From contig NZ_FQYP01000006.1 of assembly GCF_900141785.1 (NCBI RefSeq), positions 124,001 to 188,000 of the forward strand: a stretch of 64,000 bases of DNA, written 5' to 3'. The notes beneath the pieces were generated by a model. That model did no database searches, was not told where the DNA came from, and was given only the letters and a program-made list of their open reading frames with translations. Shown one piece after another: positions 47,813-57,356 of this stretch (the stretch's first letter is position 1; each line of letters begins with the position of its first letter). Source of the stretch: Aquimarina spongiae. GTDB lineage: Bacteria > Bacteroidota > Bacteroidia > Flavobacteriales > Flavobacteriaceae. The translations under genes were made by a program, and so were the position numbers.

Positions 47813-49165
47813 ATGTTGAATATCACTCATAATAAACTAAATAAAAAGGTAGATCTTTCAGAATATAAAGCTGTAGAGAAAGTCTTTCATAAAAGGCATT
47901 ACAAATACTTTAATCGTTTTTTGAAGGTGTTTGCTGGGATTACTATTGTTATTATGTTCTTACCCTGGACACAAAATATTTCGGGAGTAGGAAATGTAAC
48001 TACCTTAAAACCTGATCACAGACCGCAAACTATTCAATCTCCTATACCAGGACGTATCGAACAGTGGTATGTGAAAGAAGGAGATTTTGTTAAAAAAGGA
48101 GATACAATCTTGTTTATCTCCGAAGTGAAGAATGAATACTTTGATCCCAATTTGGTACAACGAACAGGAAAGCAAATCAAAGCGAAGTCGATGGCGGTGA
48201 CCTCTTATCAGGAAAAGGTAAAAGCTCTGGATATTCAAGCCAATGCTCTTATTAATGAAAGAGGTTTGAAATTGCGACAAGCACAAAATAAGTTGATGCA
48301 ATCCAGATTAAAGGTACAAAGCGATAGTATTGATCTAGAGGCTGCCAAAACGAATATTGCTATTGCTCAACGACAGTATGATCGAACAGTGCAATTGGAA
48401 AGCGAAGGGCTTAAAGCTTTGACTGATGTAGAAGAAAAACGATTAAAGCTTCAGGAAACACAAGCAAAATTAATCTCACAACAGAATAAACTCCTGGCCA
48501 GTAAGAATGATGTTATCAATGCCGAAGTAGAAATCAATCGCGTAACTGCTGAGTATACAGATAAAATTGCAAAGGCACGTAGTGATAAGTTTACAGCTCA
48601 ATCCAGTCAGTTTGACGCAGAAGCTCAAGTGACTAAATTAGAGAATGAATATACGAATTATGAGATCCGTAATGACCTGTATTATATCCGTGCTCCACAG
48701 GATGGTTTTATAAACAAGGCTATTCGTGCCGGGGTAGGTGAAACTTTTAAAGAGGGAGATCAGTTACTGAGCATCATGCCTTCTGATTATGATCTTGCAG
48801 TAGAAACCTATGTAAAGCCTATTGATTTACCATTGATTCATATCGGTGAAAAAATACGGATACAATTCGACGGTTGGCCGGTAATTATATTTAGCGGTTG
48901 GCCAAACGTATCTTACGGTACTTATGGAGGTAAAGTAGTGGCGATCGAAACTTTTATTAGTGATAACGGTAAATACCGAGTACTTATAGCTCCAGATAAT
49001 GAGGATCATGAGTGGCCCAAGGATATTAGGGTGGGATCTGGTGCTAACTCAATAGCATTACTAGAAGATGTCCCCATTTGGTTTGAATTATGGCGAAAAC
49101 TGAATGGTTTCCCACCAAATTATTATCAACCTGAAGGAAATACAGCGAAAGTTGGAAAAAAATAA
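47813..49165 (+). CDS. HlyD-family periplasmic adaptor
   Basis: This 450-residue membrane-fusion protein has one membrane helix near 36-53. The biotinyl-lipoyl halves flank a long coiled-coil hairpin: the first half has PIPGRIEQWYVKEGDFVKKG, then helices to about 285 and the second half YIRAPQDGFINKAIRAGVGE. A beta-barrel domain follows. It links the inner-membrane ABC protein to TolC. It is 6 bases after the ABC gene and 1 base before the TolC gene. Confidence 0.92.
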   Translation: MLNITHNKLNKKVDLSEYKAVEKVFHKRHYKYFNRFLKVFAGITIVIMFLPWTQNISGVGNVTTLKPDHRPQTIQSPIPGRIEQWYVKEGDFVKKGDTILFISEVKNEYFDPNLVQRTGKQIKAKSMAVTSYQEKVKALDIQANALINERGLKLRQAQNKLMQSRLKVQSDSIDLEAAKTNIAIAQRQYDRTVQLESEGLKALTDVEEKRLKLQETQAKLISQQNKLLASKNDVINAEVEINRVTAEYTDKIAKARSDKFTAQSSQFDAEAQVTKLENEYTNYEIRNDLYYIRAPQDGFINKAIRAGVGETFKEGDQLLSIMPSDYDLAVETYVKPIDLPLIHIGEKIRIQFDGWPVIIFSGWPNVSYGTYGGKVVAIETFISDNGKYRVLIAPDNEDHEWPKDIRVGSGANSIALLEDVPIWFELWRKLNGFPPNYYQPEGNTAKVGKK

Positions 49166-49166
49166 G

Positions 49167-50570
49167 ATGAAGAAAATCAGATTTTTGATCTTTTTATTAG
49201 GGATAGCTTCTTTGCATGCCCAAGACAATAATGAGTTGACACTTCGGTTTGAAGAGTATCTTGGATATGTGAAAAAATACCATCCTATAGCTAGGCAGGC
49301 AGAGCTGAATATCAATATAGGAGAAGCTAATTTGATGAAGGCCAGAGGAGGTTTTGATCCCAAAATTGAAGTGGACTACGACCGAAAGAAGTTTAAGGGG
49401 AGTGAGTATTATGATTTGTTGAATGCTACTTTCAAAATCCCAACTTGGTATGGTGTTGAGCTCAAAGGAGGTTTTGAGCAAAACGAGGGTGAATTTTTGA
49501 ATCCTGAAAACTTTATCCCCGAAGGTGGGCTTTTTAATGCAGGTATTTCGGTTTCTGTAGCAAGAGGGTTTTGGATCAATGAGCGTATGGCTACCTTGCA
49601 AAAGGCAAAGATTTTTAGAGAGCAAACCAAAGCCGATCGCGATCTCTTGGTCAATCAAATTCTATATGATGCCTCCTTAGCTTATTTTGATTGGTTAAAA
49701 GCATTTAATGAAAAGGAGATTTATGAGAATTTTTTGAATAACGCCGAGATTAGATTTCAAGGGATTAAGCAAAGCGCTTTGGCTGGAGATAAAGCAGCGA
49801 TCGATACGGTTGAAGCCAAGATCACTGTGCAAAATCGAGCATTGAGTTTGGAGCAAGCCAAAGTGAAGTTGATCAAAACTTCTTTACAGCTGTCTAATTT
49901 CTTATGGTTAGAAGGAAATGTACCTGTAGAGTTACAACCCGAAGTAGTTCCTGATAACAACTTGGATCAAATTATTGATACTACTCTGGAGATACAAGGG
50001 AATCCATTAAGTGAATTTACGTTAGAAAACCACCCAAAACTAAGATCACTGGGGTATAAGATTGAAGGATTAGAGATTGATCGAAAATTAAAGGCAAACA
50101 AACTCTTGCCCAGAATAGACTTGGAATATAACTTTTTGACCGAGACTCCCGATGTGGGTAATTCGTTTACGACACGAGAGTATAAAGGAGGAATCACCTT
50201 TGAGTTTCCGTTGTTTTTGAGAAAAGAAAGAGGGGACTTAAAGTTGGCTAAATTCAAGGTCCAGGATGCTAAATTTGAAAGACAAACTACTGAATTGCAA
50301 ATTCAGAATAAAATCAATGCTATTTATGCTGAATTAGAGTCTTTTGAAACACAAAACGAACTAATAGCAAACATCGTTAAAGACTATACCACTTTATTAC
50401 AGGCAGAGGAACGTAAATTCAGTTTTGGTGAGAGTTCTGTGTTTTTGATTAATTCTCGAGAACGCAGCCTTATCGATGCCAGATTAAAAGGAATAGAAGT
50501 ACAGAATAAGTTCTTTACGGCAAAAGCCAAACTGTTTAATAGTTTGGCTACCAATCCGGTGGACTTATAA
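49167..50570 (+). CDS. TolC-family outer-membrane efflux protein
   Basis: The start is set at ATG 49167 (MKKIRFLIFLLGIASLHAQ), a signal peptide. An upstream in-frame ATG overlaps the HlyD gene and lacks one. The 467-residue protein has two OEP repeats of long helices (near 160-250 and 370-460). It forms the outer-membrane tunnel of the export system in this operon. It ends 8 bases before the convergent barrel gene. Confidence 0.92.
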   Translation: MKKIRFLIFLLGIASLHAQDNNELTLRFEEYLGYVKKYHPIARQAELNINIGEANLMKARGGFDPKIEVDYDRKKFKGSEYYDLLNATFKIPTWYGVELKGGFEQNEGEFLNPENFIPEGGLFNAGISVSVARGFWINERMATLQKAKIFREQTKADRDLLVNQILYDASLAYFDWLKAFNEKEIYENFLNNAEIRFQGIKQSALAGDKAAIDTVEAKITVQNRALSLEQAKVKLIKTSLQLSNFLWLEGNVPVELQPEVVPDNNLDQIIDTTLEIQGNPLSEFTLENHPKLRSLGYKIEGLEIDRKLKANKLLPRIDLEYNFLTETPDVGNSFTTREYKGGITFEFPLFLRKERGDLKLAKFKVQDAKFERQTTELQIQNKINAIYAELESFETQNELIANIVKDYTTLLQAEERKFSFGESSVFLINSRERSLIDARLKGIEVQNKFFTAKAKLFNSLATNPVDL

Positions 50571-50578
50571 GAATGCGT

Positions 50579-51784
50579 CTAGAAGTATTTGGAGATAGAG
50601 ATCCTTAAAAAACTATCCTCTCTAAAGTTGGAAAGAATGAACTCGTTTTGATCGATATCATTAAAAATTCGTGCTTCAATTTCTGCGGTCCAGGTACTTC
50701 CAAAACGTCTGGATGCCTCTAGGCTAAAAATAGTGCTACTGGATTCTAAGTCAGAAATCCCACCAATCAAAATTGAAGTATCCTGAGTATCGTTAAAAGC
50801 GATACGACTTCCAAAGAAGATGTCATTTTGTAAAGCATTAAGCGCAAGCTCATCACGTTCATCATACAAATATTCTCCCAAAAGGCCTATATCTAGACCA
50901 TTTCCGTCGATATTAGAAAAAGTATACTCTAATCCTGCGGTAAGTGCAACAAACTCCTGAGCTTCAGCATGACGATAGATGGATTCTAATTTCCATAAAA
51001 ATGCATTATGAGTAATTTGCAGATCCAGCCCGGCCTGATGTATGACAGGATAAAAAGCATTTATATTTCCCGTGGTATCAAAAGTGAAAAGAGGTTCTCT
51101 TCCGTTACCGTGAAAGTAAGAAAGCCCAATATCAAAAGCATTAAAATAGTGCTTCCAACGAAAAGCAAGGTCTTGTCTCCACTCTTCGGCTCCACTTTCA
51201 TACTCCAAATCATCTTTATCAATCACCACAGGAAAACGTAATCTTCCTTTATCACCTGCAAAAGTACGTTTCCGATGGTATGGCAGATAGAAAAAGTCGA
51301 AAGTCCCAAATTTTTGAGTGATCCAGGTAAACTGTGCCATAGGTTGCCCTAACTTTTCTTCGCCGTCAAAAGTCTCAACGGCATCTGTCTGGTTGATGAT
51401 ATCAACCAGATGATTACTCTCTGTAACTCCCCAGTAGATTTTTTTGATACCCAAGCTCAATTCCCAGTTGTTTTTGGCCTTTTGATAATACAATTCACGG
51501 ATATCCCAATGCGTACGTTCATCATCTACGTCCAGACGAAAAAAACCTTTAAAATTGATGCTTTCATAACCTTTGTTCCAGGAGATATTATATTCTGGTC
51601 GAATGGCCAAAGAAGGGAAATGATCTTCCTGCTCTTCAAATAAGGCATCATCATAGAAATAACGATACTCTCCTTCTAATTCTAATTCGAATTCTTGAAC
51701 TGTTTTTTTGGTATCATCGTTTTGTGCATGCATGTTGAATCCTACGCATAAGAGTGCTACAAATATGATATATATAATTTTCAT
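50579..51784 (-). CDS. Outer-membrane beta-barrel protein of the RND set
   Basis: This 401-residue protein has a signal peptide (to about 20, ending NMHAQ) and alternating beta-strand patterns through to a C-terminal Phe (LRISISKYF). Segments such as LSLGIKKIYWGVTESNHLVD and WRQDLAFRWKHYFNAFDIG fit DUF1302-like or porin-type barrels that travel with MMPL transporters. It is the last gene of the minus-strand set with the LolA-like and RND genes. Function is inferred from context. Confidence 0.8.
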   Translation of the reverse strand: MKIIYIIFVALLCVGFNMHAQNDDTKKTVQEFELELEGEYRYFYDDALFEEQEDHFPSLAIRPEYNISWNKGYESINFKGFFRLDVDDERTHWDIRELYYQKAKNNWELSLGIKKIYWGVTESNHLVDIINQTDAVETFDGEEKLGQPMAQFTWITQKFGTFDFFYLPYHRKRTFAGDKGRLRFPVVIDKDDLEYESGAEEWRQDLAFRWKHYFNAFDIGLSYFHGNGREPLFTFDTTGNINAFYPVIHQAGLDLQITHNAFLWKLESIYRHAEAQEFVALTAGLEYTFSNIDGNGLDIGLLGEYLYDERDELALNALQNDIFFGSRIAFNDTQDTSILIGGISDLESSSTIFSLEASRRFGSTWTAEIEARIFNDIDQNEFILSNFREDSFLRISISKYF

Positions 51785-51788
51785 GTAT

Positions 51789-52160
51789 TTACTTTTTTAA
51801 TTCCTGGTCTTTTACCATTCCAAAAATTGTGATCAAAATCCCGATAAGAATAATAAACAGTAGCATGACGAAAAATGGATTTTGATAGATGCAGAATAGT
51901 ACAATTGAGCATATACTAAAGAACAATCGTATAGGTACGGTCCATTTATATATTTTTTGAACACGATACCAAAAAACCAAAGCGATAAGAGTACCCAACC
52001 CTATAAACATCATGCCTAGCAAATTTGCGATATCGGGTTGATATGAAGTATTGCTGTTTAATATTGAAAACACAAGGCTAGGTTGTATTATTAATAATAA
52101 TCCACTAACTAAAAGAACAATAATAGGATATAACAAACTAAGCCTTGTGTATTTCATCAT
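51789..52160 (-). CDS. Small four-helix membrane protein
   Basis: This 123-residue protein has four hydrophobic segments (about 9-31, 45-66, 75-93 and 96-115). No conserved domain is recognised. It lies 4 bases from the barrel gene and 10 bases from the LolA-like gene, so it is in the same transcript. Probably an accessory inner-membrane part of the RND system. Confidence 0.75.
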   Translation of the reverse strand: MMKYTRLSLLYPIIVLLVSGLLLIIQPSLVFSILNSNTSYQPDIANLLGMMFIGLGTLIALVFWYRVQKIYKWTVPIRLFFSICSIVLFCIYQNPFFVMLLFIILIGILITIFGMVKDQELKK

Positions 52161-52170
52161 GAAATAAAAT

Positions 52171-52944
52171 TTACTGACCGGCGCGTTGTAATGCTACCTG
52201 TGTAAAATCCTCGTCTGATAATTCGATATCAAAATTGTATTCTTCGAACTTCAGTAAGGTTTCTTTATTACTTTGGTGATTTACCATATTGAAAGTAAGT
52301 GCTCTCCAGTACTTTCCTTTGTACAACTTATAATCGGTGTAGGTAAGGGTTTTGAGAAGAGAGTTTTTACGATCGTAAAACTCTACTTTTTCAATACGAT
52401 ATCCTTTGTCTTTGTTGTAAGTTACAACACGACGCGTATACCCTGATTTTGGGTCTACAGGATCTTGTTCTACCACCAATAAATTTCCTTTTTCTTCCAG
52501 GAATTTGTAGGCGTATTTTTCTACTTCTTGAGAAGATAGGTCTTCATAAGCAAATTCACTTCCTACAAACGGGCCAGATTTATTATTAGAAGATATTCTT
52601 TTTACTCGCTTGATAGAAGGTAGAAATAACCACTGATCATCAGAACCTACTTTATGAGTAAAGGTTAGAGTAGAGGTGCCTTTTACATCCTTTGGACTAT
52701 TAAACACGATTAAAGACTTATCTCCATCTTCGGTAAGTTCTAAGGTTCTCGTTTCTAGATATCGTTCACTGGTCTGACCATTTTTATTCTTTAAGGTCAT
52801 TTTTAGTTTTACCTTAGAACTTCCAAATCCCAGGTCGGCTTGTTCTGCTGCTTTGGCAATTTGTAACCCTTTTTCTTCTGCGCTTTGAGCAGATAAAGAG
52901 GCGATTCCTGCTATTGCAATAATTGCAAAAAATAACTGTTTCAT
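52171..52944 (-). CDS. LolA-like outer-membrane lipoprotein-sorting protein
   Basis: This 257-residue secreted protein (signal peptide to about 19, LSAQS) has a LolA/DUF-type beta barrel with segments DQWLFLPSIKRVKRISSNNKSGPFVGSEFAYEDL. That phrase is typical of the LolA-like family (PF17131) found with MMPL transporters. It likely carries a hydrophobic molecule between the RND protein and the outer membrane. It lies 96 bases after the RND gene. Confidence 0.88.
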   Translation of the reverse strand: MKQLFFAIIAIAGIASLSAQSAEEKGLQIAKAAEQADLGFGSSKVKLKMTLKNKNGQTSERYLETRTLELTEDGDKSLIVFNSPKDVKGTSTLTFTHKVGSDDQWLFLPSIKRVKRISSNNKSGPFVGSEFAYEDLSSQEVEKYAYKFLEEKGNLLVVEQDPVDPKSGYTRRVVTYNKDKGYRIEKVEFYDRKNSLLKTLTYTDYKLYKGKYWRALTFNMVNHQSNKETLLKFEEYNFDIELSDEDFTQVALQRAGQ

Positions 52945-53040
52945 TGTTTTTATAATTTTTAGTTAAGAATAACAGCAAGATTCAGGTGATTCGTCTCGGG
53001 CCAATCAACCCAAATCCTACTGTTATTAGAAGTTTTTGAT

Positions 53041-55422
53041 TTATTTATCCAATTGTATTTGTGGTTGTAATGAACGTACGTTTTCTTTACTTTCACTCTT
53101 TTTACTGATCAGAATAAGCAGTGATGGCAGTAAGATGAAATCAATGATCAATGCCGCTACAATAATAATTACCGTTATCCTGGCCATATAACTATTCAAT
53201 GCGAACGAAGAGGTAGACAAGACCGCAAAACCAGCTAACAAGACAATGGTTGTTGTTACTAAGGCTTTACCTACAGTCTCGAAGGCATAGATAACTGCTT
53301 GTTTAGCATCGTAATTGAGCTCTCGTCGAGCCCTTAAAAATTTACTCATGAAGTGAACCGTATCATCTACTATGATTCCTAGAGTCATACCAAAAACAAT
53401 CACCATCCCAGTATTAATTTGTGCTTTGTACATGGCCCAAAAACCAAACCCTACCAGAACTGGGGTCACATTAGGAATGATACTTAGTAATCCTAATTTG
53501 AAGTTACGTAGTGCAAGCATTAGTACTATGGATATCAATATCAAGGCGATAATATTTCCTTTAAACATGCTATCGGCTTGTCTGAACCCAAGTTTTGAAA
53601 ACATGAGTGTTGGACTTACTCCTATAGCATGCATAGCTTCAGGAGTATGATCCTCTAGCCAGCGTTCTGCACGTTTGGAGAAGTCAATCATTTCTGCACT
53701 TGAGATGTTTTCGATAGTCGCTGTAACTCTTGTTTCGGATTTGTCTACATTAATTTGATTATTCAGATCAAGTCCAAAAGGAAGAGATAGTTCATACAAC
53801 AACAAGTATTGAGCTGCTTCTTCCCGATTAGCCGGTACTTTGTAGTAAGACTCATTATCACCATGCATCGATCGATTAACTCTTCGGGCTACTTCACTAA
53901 AGGCATTTACATGTACTACCTCCGGTTGTTGATTCAACCAGTCTTCAAACTCATTTAGTTTTTGAAGGTATTCTGGATTGTTGATTCCTCCACTTTCTCC
54001 ACTGCCTACAGAAAATTCAACATTATAAATTCCTGTTAGGTTATCACTGATATAGTCCGTATCACTTCTAAACTGGACAGTTTCATCAAAATAATTAATG
54101 AACTCATCATTAAATTGATTTTTTGTGGCTAGATATGTTAATCCTCCAATAGCTACTATCGAAATAATAGTAAGTCGAACAGGTTGCTTGGTAACAAATA
54201 GGCCAAGATTGGTATACCATCCAAATTTTTCTGGCGTATTTTCTGTTTTCTGTTTTGTTTTTACAGGAAGAATAGCCATCAATGCAGGCAAAGTACTGGT
54301 AGAGTAGATAAATGCCATTGTCATACCAAATGCGGTAATATTTCCTAGATCCCAAAACGGAGGAACATCTCCAAAATTCATTGTTAGAAACCCGATCACT
54401 GTGGTAAGACTCGTGATAAATACCGGCATAAAATTAAGACGCATAGATTCTACCAATGCTTCATGTTTGGAGTATCCCTCTTTTCGCATTTTTTGAAGCA
54501 TAGTAATCAGGATATGAATACTATCTGCAACTGCCAGAGTAAGAATCATGGTTGGGAACACAGAAGAAGGAGGGGTGAGCTTAATCCCCATTAACCCCAC
54601 AAATCCTACTGCACTCATTATAGAAAACATTACCACAACCAGTGTAGCTAAGGTGCTCACAAAGTTTCTGGTAAGGATAAGAGTGGTGATCACTACAATG
54701 ATTAGCATAATCATGGTCAACATCAAATCCCGCATCGAAGATTCGAAAAAAGCAGTATTCAAAGGTACTAGTCCAGAGGAATGTACTTCAAAGTTAGGGT
54801 GCTTTTCTTGAAAATTCGAGATCGTACTGCGTATAAAAGCGGTTACTTCTGGGATTTCTTTAGCACTGTCTTCTCCTGGGAGTCTTACTGTTACGTTTAT
54901 AGCGGTAACACTACCTTCTTCATTCAATAAACGATTGACTAATAAAGGCTCCTTGAGCGCTTTTCTTCGTATTTCTGCTATATCCTGAGGTGTTTTGTTT
55001 GCAGACTCGTACGAAAGATCATCTACATAAAGATCATCTCCTTGCGCACTAGTATGTTGAAAATTGGTAACCGCATCTACTCTGGATGAATAAGGAGTAT
55101 TCCAAGCTTCGGCGGTGAGTTCTTCTATGGCAACCAAATTTTCTTTGGTAAAAATGTTGCCATTAGAAGGGGATAATACAATCACGATATTATCGTCTTT
55201 AGTGTATTTTTCCTGTAAAGCGTCAAAAGCTTCAAGCTCAGGGTTCGATTTACTGAAAAATACATGATAATCTCCATCAAATTCCATAGCTCCTTGGGAA
55301 CCTAGTCCCATAGAAAGGATAATTGTTGCTAGTAGGACATACCATTTGTTTTTGATCACAAATTGCGCCCATCGCTTAGCAAAAGTGTTCGTAACGTTAC
55401 TTGCTTTTTTAAGTGCATTCAT
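53041..55422 (-). CDS. MMPL/RND-family exporter
   Basis: The start is set at ATG 55422 (MNALKKASNVTNTFAKRWAQ); a TTG nine codons earlier would lie inside an operator. The 793-residue transporter has the RND/MMPL layout. One helix comes first (near 25), then a periplasmic domain (about 50-215), five helices (215-375), a second periplasmic domain and five more helices. The helix 4 motif is VADSIHILI and the repeat has GIIVDDTVHFMSKFL, with Asp residues as in proton-driven RND pumps. Cargo may be lipid or lipoprotein, given the LolA-like neighbour. Controlled by the adjacent TetR (inferred). Confidence 0.92.
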   Translation of the reverse strand: MNALKKASNVTNTFAKRWAQFVIKNKWYVLLATIILSMGLGSQGAMEFDGDYHVFFSKSNPELEAFDALQEKYTKDDNIVIVLSPSNGNIFTKENLVAIEELTAEAWNTPYSSRVDAVTNFQHTSAQGDDLYVDDLSYESANKTPQDIAEIRRKALKEPLLVNRLLNEEGSVTAINVTVRLPGEDSAKEIPEVTAFIRSTISNFQEKHPNFEVHSSGLVPLNTAFFESSMRDLMLTMIMLIIVVITTLILTRNFVSTLATLVVVMFSIMSAVGFVGLMGIKLTPPSSVFPTMILTLAVADSIHILITMLQKMRKEGYSKHEALVESMRLNFMPVFITSLTTVIGFLTMNFGDVPPFWDLGNITAFGMTMAFIYSTSTLPALMAILPVKTKQKTENTPEKFGWYTNLGLFVTKQPVRLTIISIVAIGGLTYLATKNQFNDEFINYFDETVQFRSDTDYISDNLTGIYNVEFSVGSGESGGINNPEYLQKLNEFEDWLNQQPEVVHVNAFSEVARRVNRSMHGDNESYYKVPANREEAAQYLLLYELSLPFGLDLNNQINVDKSETRVTATIENISSAEMIDFSKRAERWLEDHTPEAMHAIGVSPTLMFSKLGFRQADSMFKGNIIALILISIVLMLALRNFKLGLLSIIPNVTPVLVGFGFWAMYKAQINTGMVIVFGMTLGIIVDDTVHFMSKFLRARRELNYDAKQAVIYAFETVGKALVTTTIVLLAGFAVLSTSSFALNSYMARITVIIIVAALIIDFILLPSLLILISKKSESKENVRSLQPQIQLDK

Positions 55423-55437
55423 AATTACAGTTGTTAG

Positions 55438-55452
55438 TTGACCAGTCAATTA
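55438..55452. promoter_or_regulatory. TetR operator, half-site copy
   Basis: TTGACCAGTCAATTA shares the left arm and centre of the operator at 55562. The right arm GTCTA is changed to AATTA. It lies 16 bases upstream of the RND start codon. Confidence 0.5.
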
Positions 55453-55561
55453 GTTATAGAAAATACTATTCAATTGATCTTTGTTGTTAAGAGTTATTTG
55501 TATGAAGACGATTAGATCGAATTTATTTGGACAGGGGTGTTCAAATAAATTTTTTCAAAAG

Positions 55562-55576
55562 TTGACCAGTCGTCTA
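55562..55576. promoter_or_regulatory. TetR operator
   Basis: TTGAC-CAGTC-GTCTA, an inverted repeat (TTGAC / GTCTA) with one mismatch and a 5-base spacer. The identical sequence is found again at 55653. Confidence 0.7.
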
Positions 55577-55652
55577 TAAATGGATTAAATTTTTTTTACT
55601 GGGGTAAAATTAGAGTTTGTTTCATATAATTTTGTTATTAGATTGTTAATAA

Positions 55653-55667
55653 TTGACCAGTCGTCTA
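55653..55667. promoter_or_regulatory. TetR operator
   Basis: Exact 15-base copy of the site at 55562. It lies 18 bases beyond the end of the tetR gene, in the control region of the RND operon. Confidence 0.7.
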
Positions 55668-55684
55668 TTAAAATTTCAAAAAAA

Positions 55685-56284
55685 TTATTTTAGAAATAAG
55701 AGTTTGGTCATTTTCATCACATTGTCAATAGGTTCGGCACTTTTCATTTCTTTCATAGTTGTCATTGCTCCTTTTCCCGCATCTTCGAGAAAAGATACCA
55801 TAGCTTCTACATCCATATCGGCTTCTACTTCACCAAGTCGTTGCGCTTCTAATCCAACAGCAACGATTTCATTTTTTACCTTATTATGCAGTGTTAGTAT
55901 GGCCTCTCTGATATTGTCATTATGTTCAGACATTTCATTACTCAGATTACAACCCATACATCCCATTTTACATTCTAACTCTTCCTTCACAACATCAATC
56001 CGATGTTCATAAAAGTTTAGTAAACGCTGTTTGGGAGAACTAACCTCTGAATCGTGCAAAATGCCCAATGCGGTTCCAAATTGCATATCAAAATACTTTC
56101 TCAATGCTTTGATGGCAAAATCTTCTTTACTGTCAAAGTAGAAATAAAAAGAACCTTTAGGTACATCTGCGGCTTTTACAATATCATTGACACTCGTGCC
56201 ATTATATCCCTTAGACCAAATAATATGCAGACCTTTTTCCAAAAGGTAATCTGCTTTTGTTTCATGTTTTAGGGTTTTAGACAT
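55685..56284 (-). CDS. TetR/AcrR-family regulator of the RND operon
   Basis: This 199-residue protein has an N-terminal helix-turn-helix (GYNGTSVNDIVKAADVPKGSFYFYF). The C-terminal half holds C-x-M-G-C-M-G-C (CKMGCMGCNLS), a Cys cluster that may sense thiols or electrophiles, as in NemR/AcuR-like members. It lies upstream of the RND gene on the same strand. Its own promoter and the RND control region carry the same operator, so it probably represses both. The inducer is unknown. Confidence 0.9.
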   Translation of the reverse strand: MSKTLKHETKADYLLEKGLHIIWSKGYNGTSVNDIVKAADVPKGSFYFYFDSKEDFAIKALRKYFDMQFGTALGILHDSEVSSPKQRLLNFYEHRIDVVKEELECKMGCMGCNLSNEMSEHNDNIREAILTLHNKVKNEIVAVGLEAQRLGEVEADMDVEAMVSFLEDAGKGAMTTMKEMKSAEPIDNVMKMTKLLFLK

Positions 56285-56306
56285 CTTTTTCTTACAATTT
56301 TGCTAG

Positions 56307-56337
56307 CAAAAATATGACCACCCGTCTAGTAATTCAA
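56307..56337 (-). promoter_or_regulatory. tetR promoter with operator between -33 and -7
   Basis: On the minus strand TTG (56337-56335), a 20-base spacer and TATTTTTG (56314-56307) match the Bacteroidota promoter form. The operator at 56314-56328 fills most of the spacer, so bound TetR would block polymerase. Confidence 0.7.
56314..56328. promoter_or_regulatory. TetR operator before tetR
   Basis: ATGAC-CACCC-GTCTA keeps the right arm and four of five left-arm bases of the sites at 55562 and 55653. Confidence 0.6.
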
Positions 56338-56420
56338 AATTTTAAATGTTAAATTTTTCTTTATTGAATTTGTTTTTGATTTTAAGTATTTAATTATCAG
56401 TGTCTTGTGTTTTCTTTGTG

Positions 56421-57356
56421 CTAATAAGTGTCACCCATATACACCAAACTATTCTTAACATGGTGTTTTGGCATTGCAGGAGCAACCATGCAACAAGTAG
56501 AACCCAGATAGAACAAGGCGATCTCATCAATTTTGGAAACCCTAGATCCCAATTGAATGTGTTCTGGTAGTTCAATGGTTCCAACTGCCGGTCCTCCTAC
56601 AATGGATAAATGCCATTTTTGATTCTCATCGTCTGTGATATCAATATTTATTCGTTCATTCCTGAAGGCTGGAATAGAAGGATTGTCTTTGTAGAACCAA
56701 GGTCTTAAAATAACCAAATCCCCTTTAATATGTTGTATACGCGTAATTGTACCATTTACAGGGGCGTGAATTCGATGGTAATTTTTATTATGCAAAAATA
56801 CATTGGTAAATACATAATCCTTATCGATTTCGTTTTCACTAACTCCAAAGATGTGATGTATTGCTCGAAGATCTCCTTTTACATTTGATTTTTGAATGTT
56901 ATGTACAAAATCCATATCACAAAGTAGTCCTTCACATGGCCAAACGGTTGGAGAGGAGTTTTGAGGAAGTTCTTTGAACTGTCTAACAAAGAAGTCCTGA
57001 AAGTTATGATACTTTGATCTACCAAAAGGAGGTTTAAATTGCCCTAAATAATCAGCTTCTTCATAATGGAATTTGCAATAAGGCTTAATGAGAAACTTCG
57101 AAATATGAAGATTGAAGACATTGGCGTAAATTCCAGAAATAAACCGTTGAAACCAACTAGGAAAGACCCCCCAAATTCTTAACGATAAGAATTCGTAAAA
57201 GGACGCGTGTTTAATTTGAACTGAATCTAAGACGTCTATTTTGCCATCTAAAGATGCAGCCATTTGAATCTCTTTCGACATTTGATTTTTGATTAATGAA
57301 TGAATGGTTTCCAATTTAGATACTTTCAAAATGCCTGTCAATAGGGGATTACACAA
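56421..57356 (-). CDS. psd: Phosphatidylserine decarboxylase
   Basis: Psd turns phosphatidylserine into phosphatidylethanolamine and cuts itself to form a pyruvoyl group. The self-cleavage motif is LGST with S286 (YLGSTCCMVAP). Other signatures are VWPCEGLLCDMD and YHRIHAPVNGTI. No ATG opens the full frame. A TTG at 57356 gives 311 residues and retains a family-like N-terminus (NPLLTGILKVSKLE). ATG 57281 would give 286 residues. The frame is closed upstream by a stop. It is a single gene, 136 bases from tetR. Confidence 0.92.
   Translation of the reverse strand: MCNPLLTGILKVSKLETIHSLIKNQMSKEIQMAASLDGKIDVLDSVQIKHASFYEFLSLRIWGVFPSWFQRFISGIYANVFNLHISKFLIKPYCKFHYEEADYLGQFKPPFGRSKYHNFQDFFVRQFKELPQNSSPTVWPCEGLLCDMDFVHNIQKSNVKGDLRAIHHIFGVSENEIDKDYVFTNVFLHNKNYHRIHAPVNGTITRIQHIKGDLVILRPWFYKDNPSIPAFRNERINIDITDDENQKWHLSIVGGPAVGTIELPEHIQLGSRVSKIDEIALFYLGSTCCMVAPAMPKHHVKNSLVYMGDTY

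Noticed and set aside
49104..49166. Longer TolC start inside the HlyD gene
   Set aside because: It would hide the signal peptide that begins at 49167.
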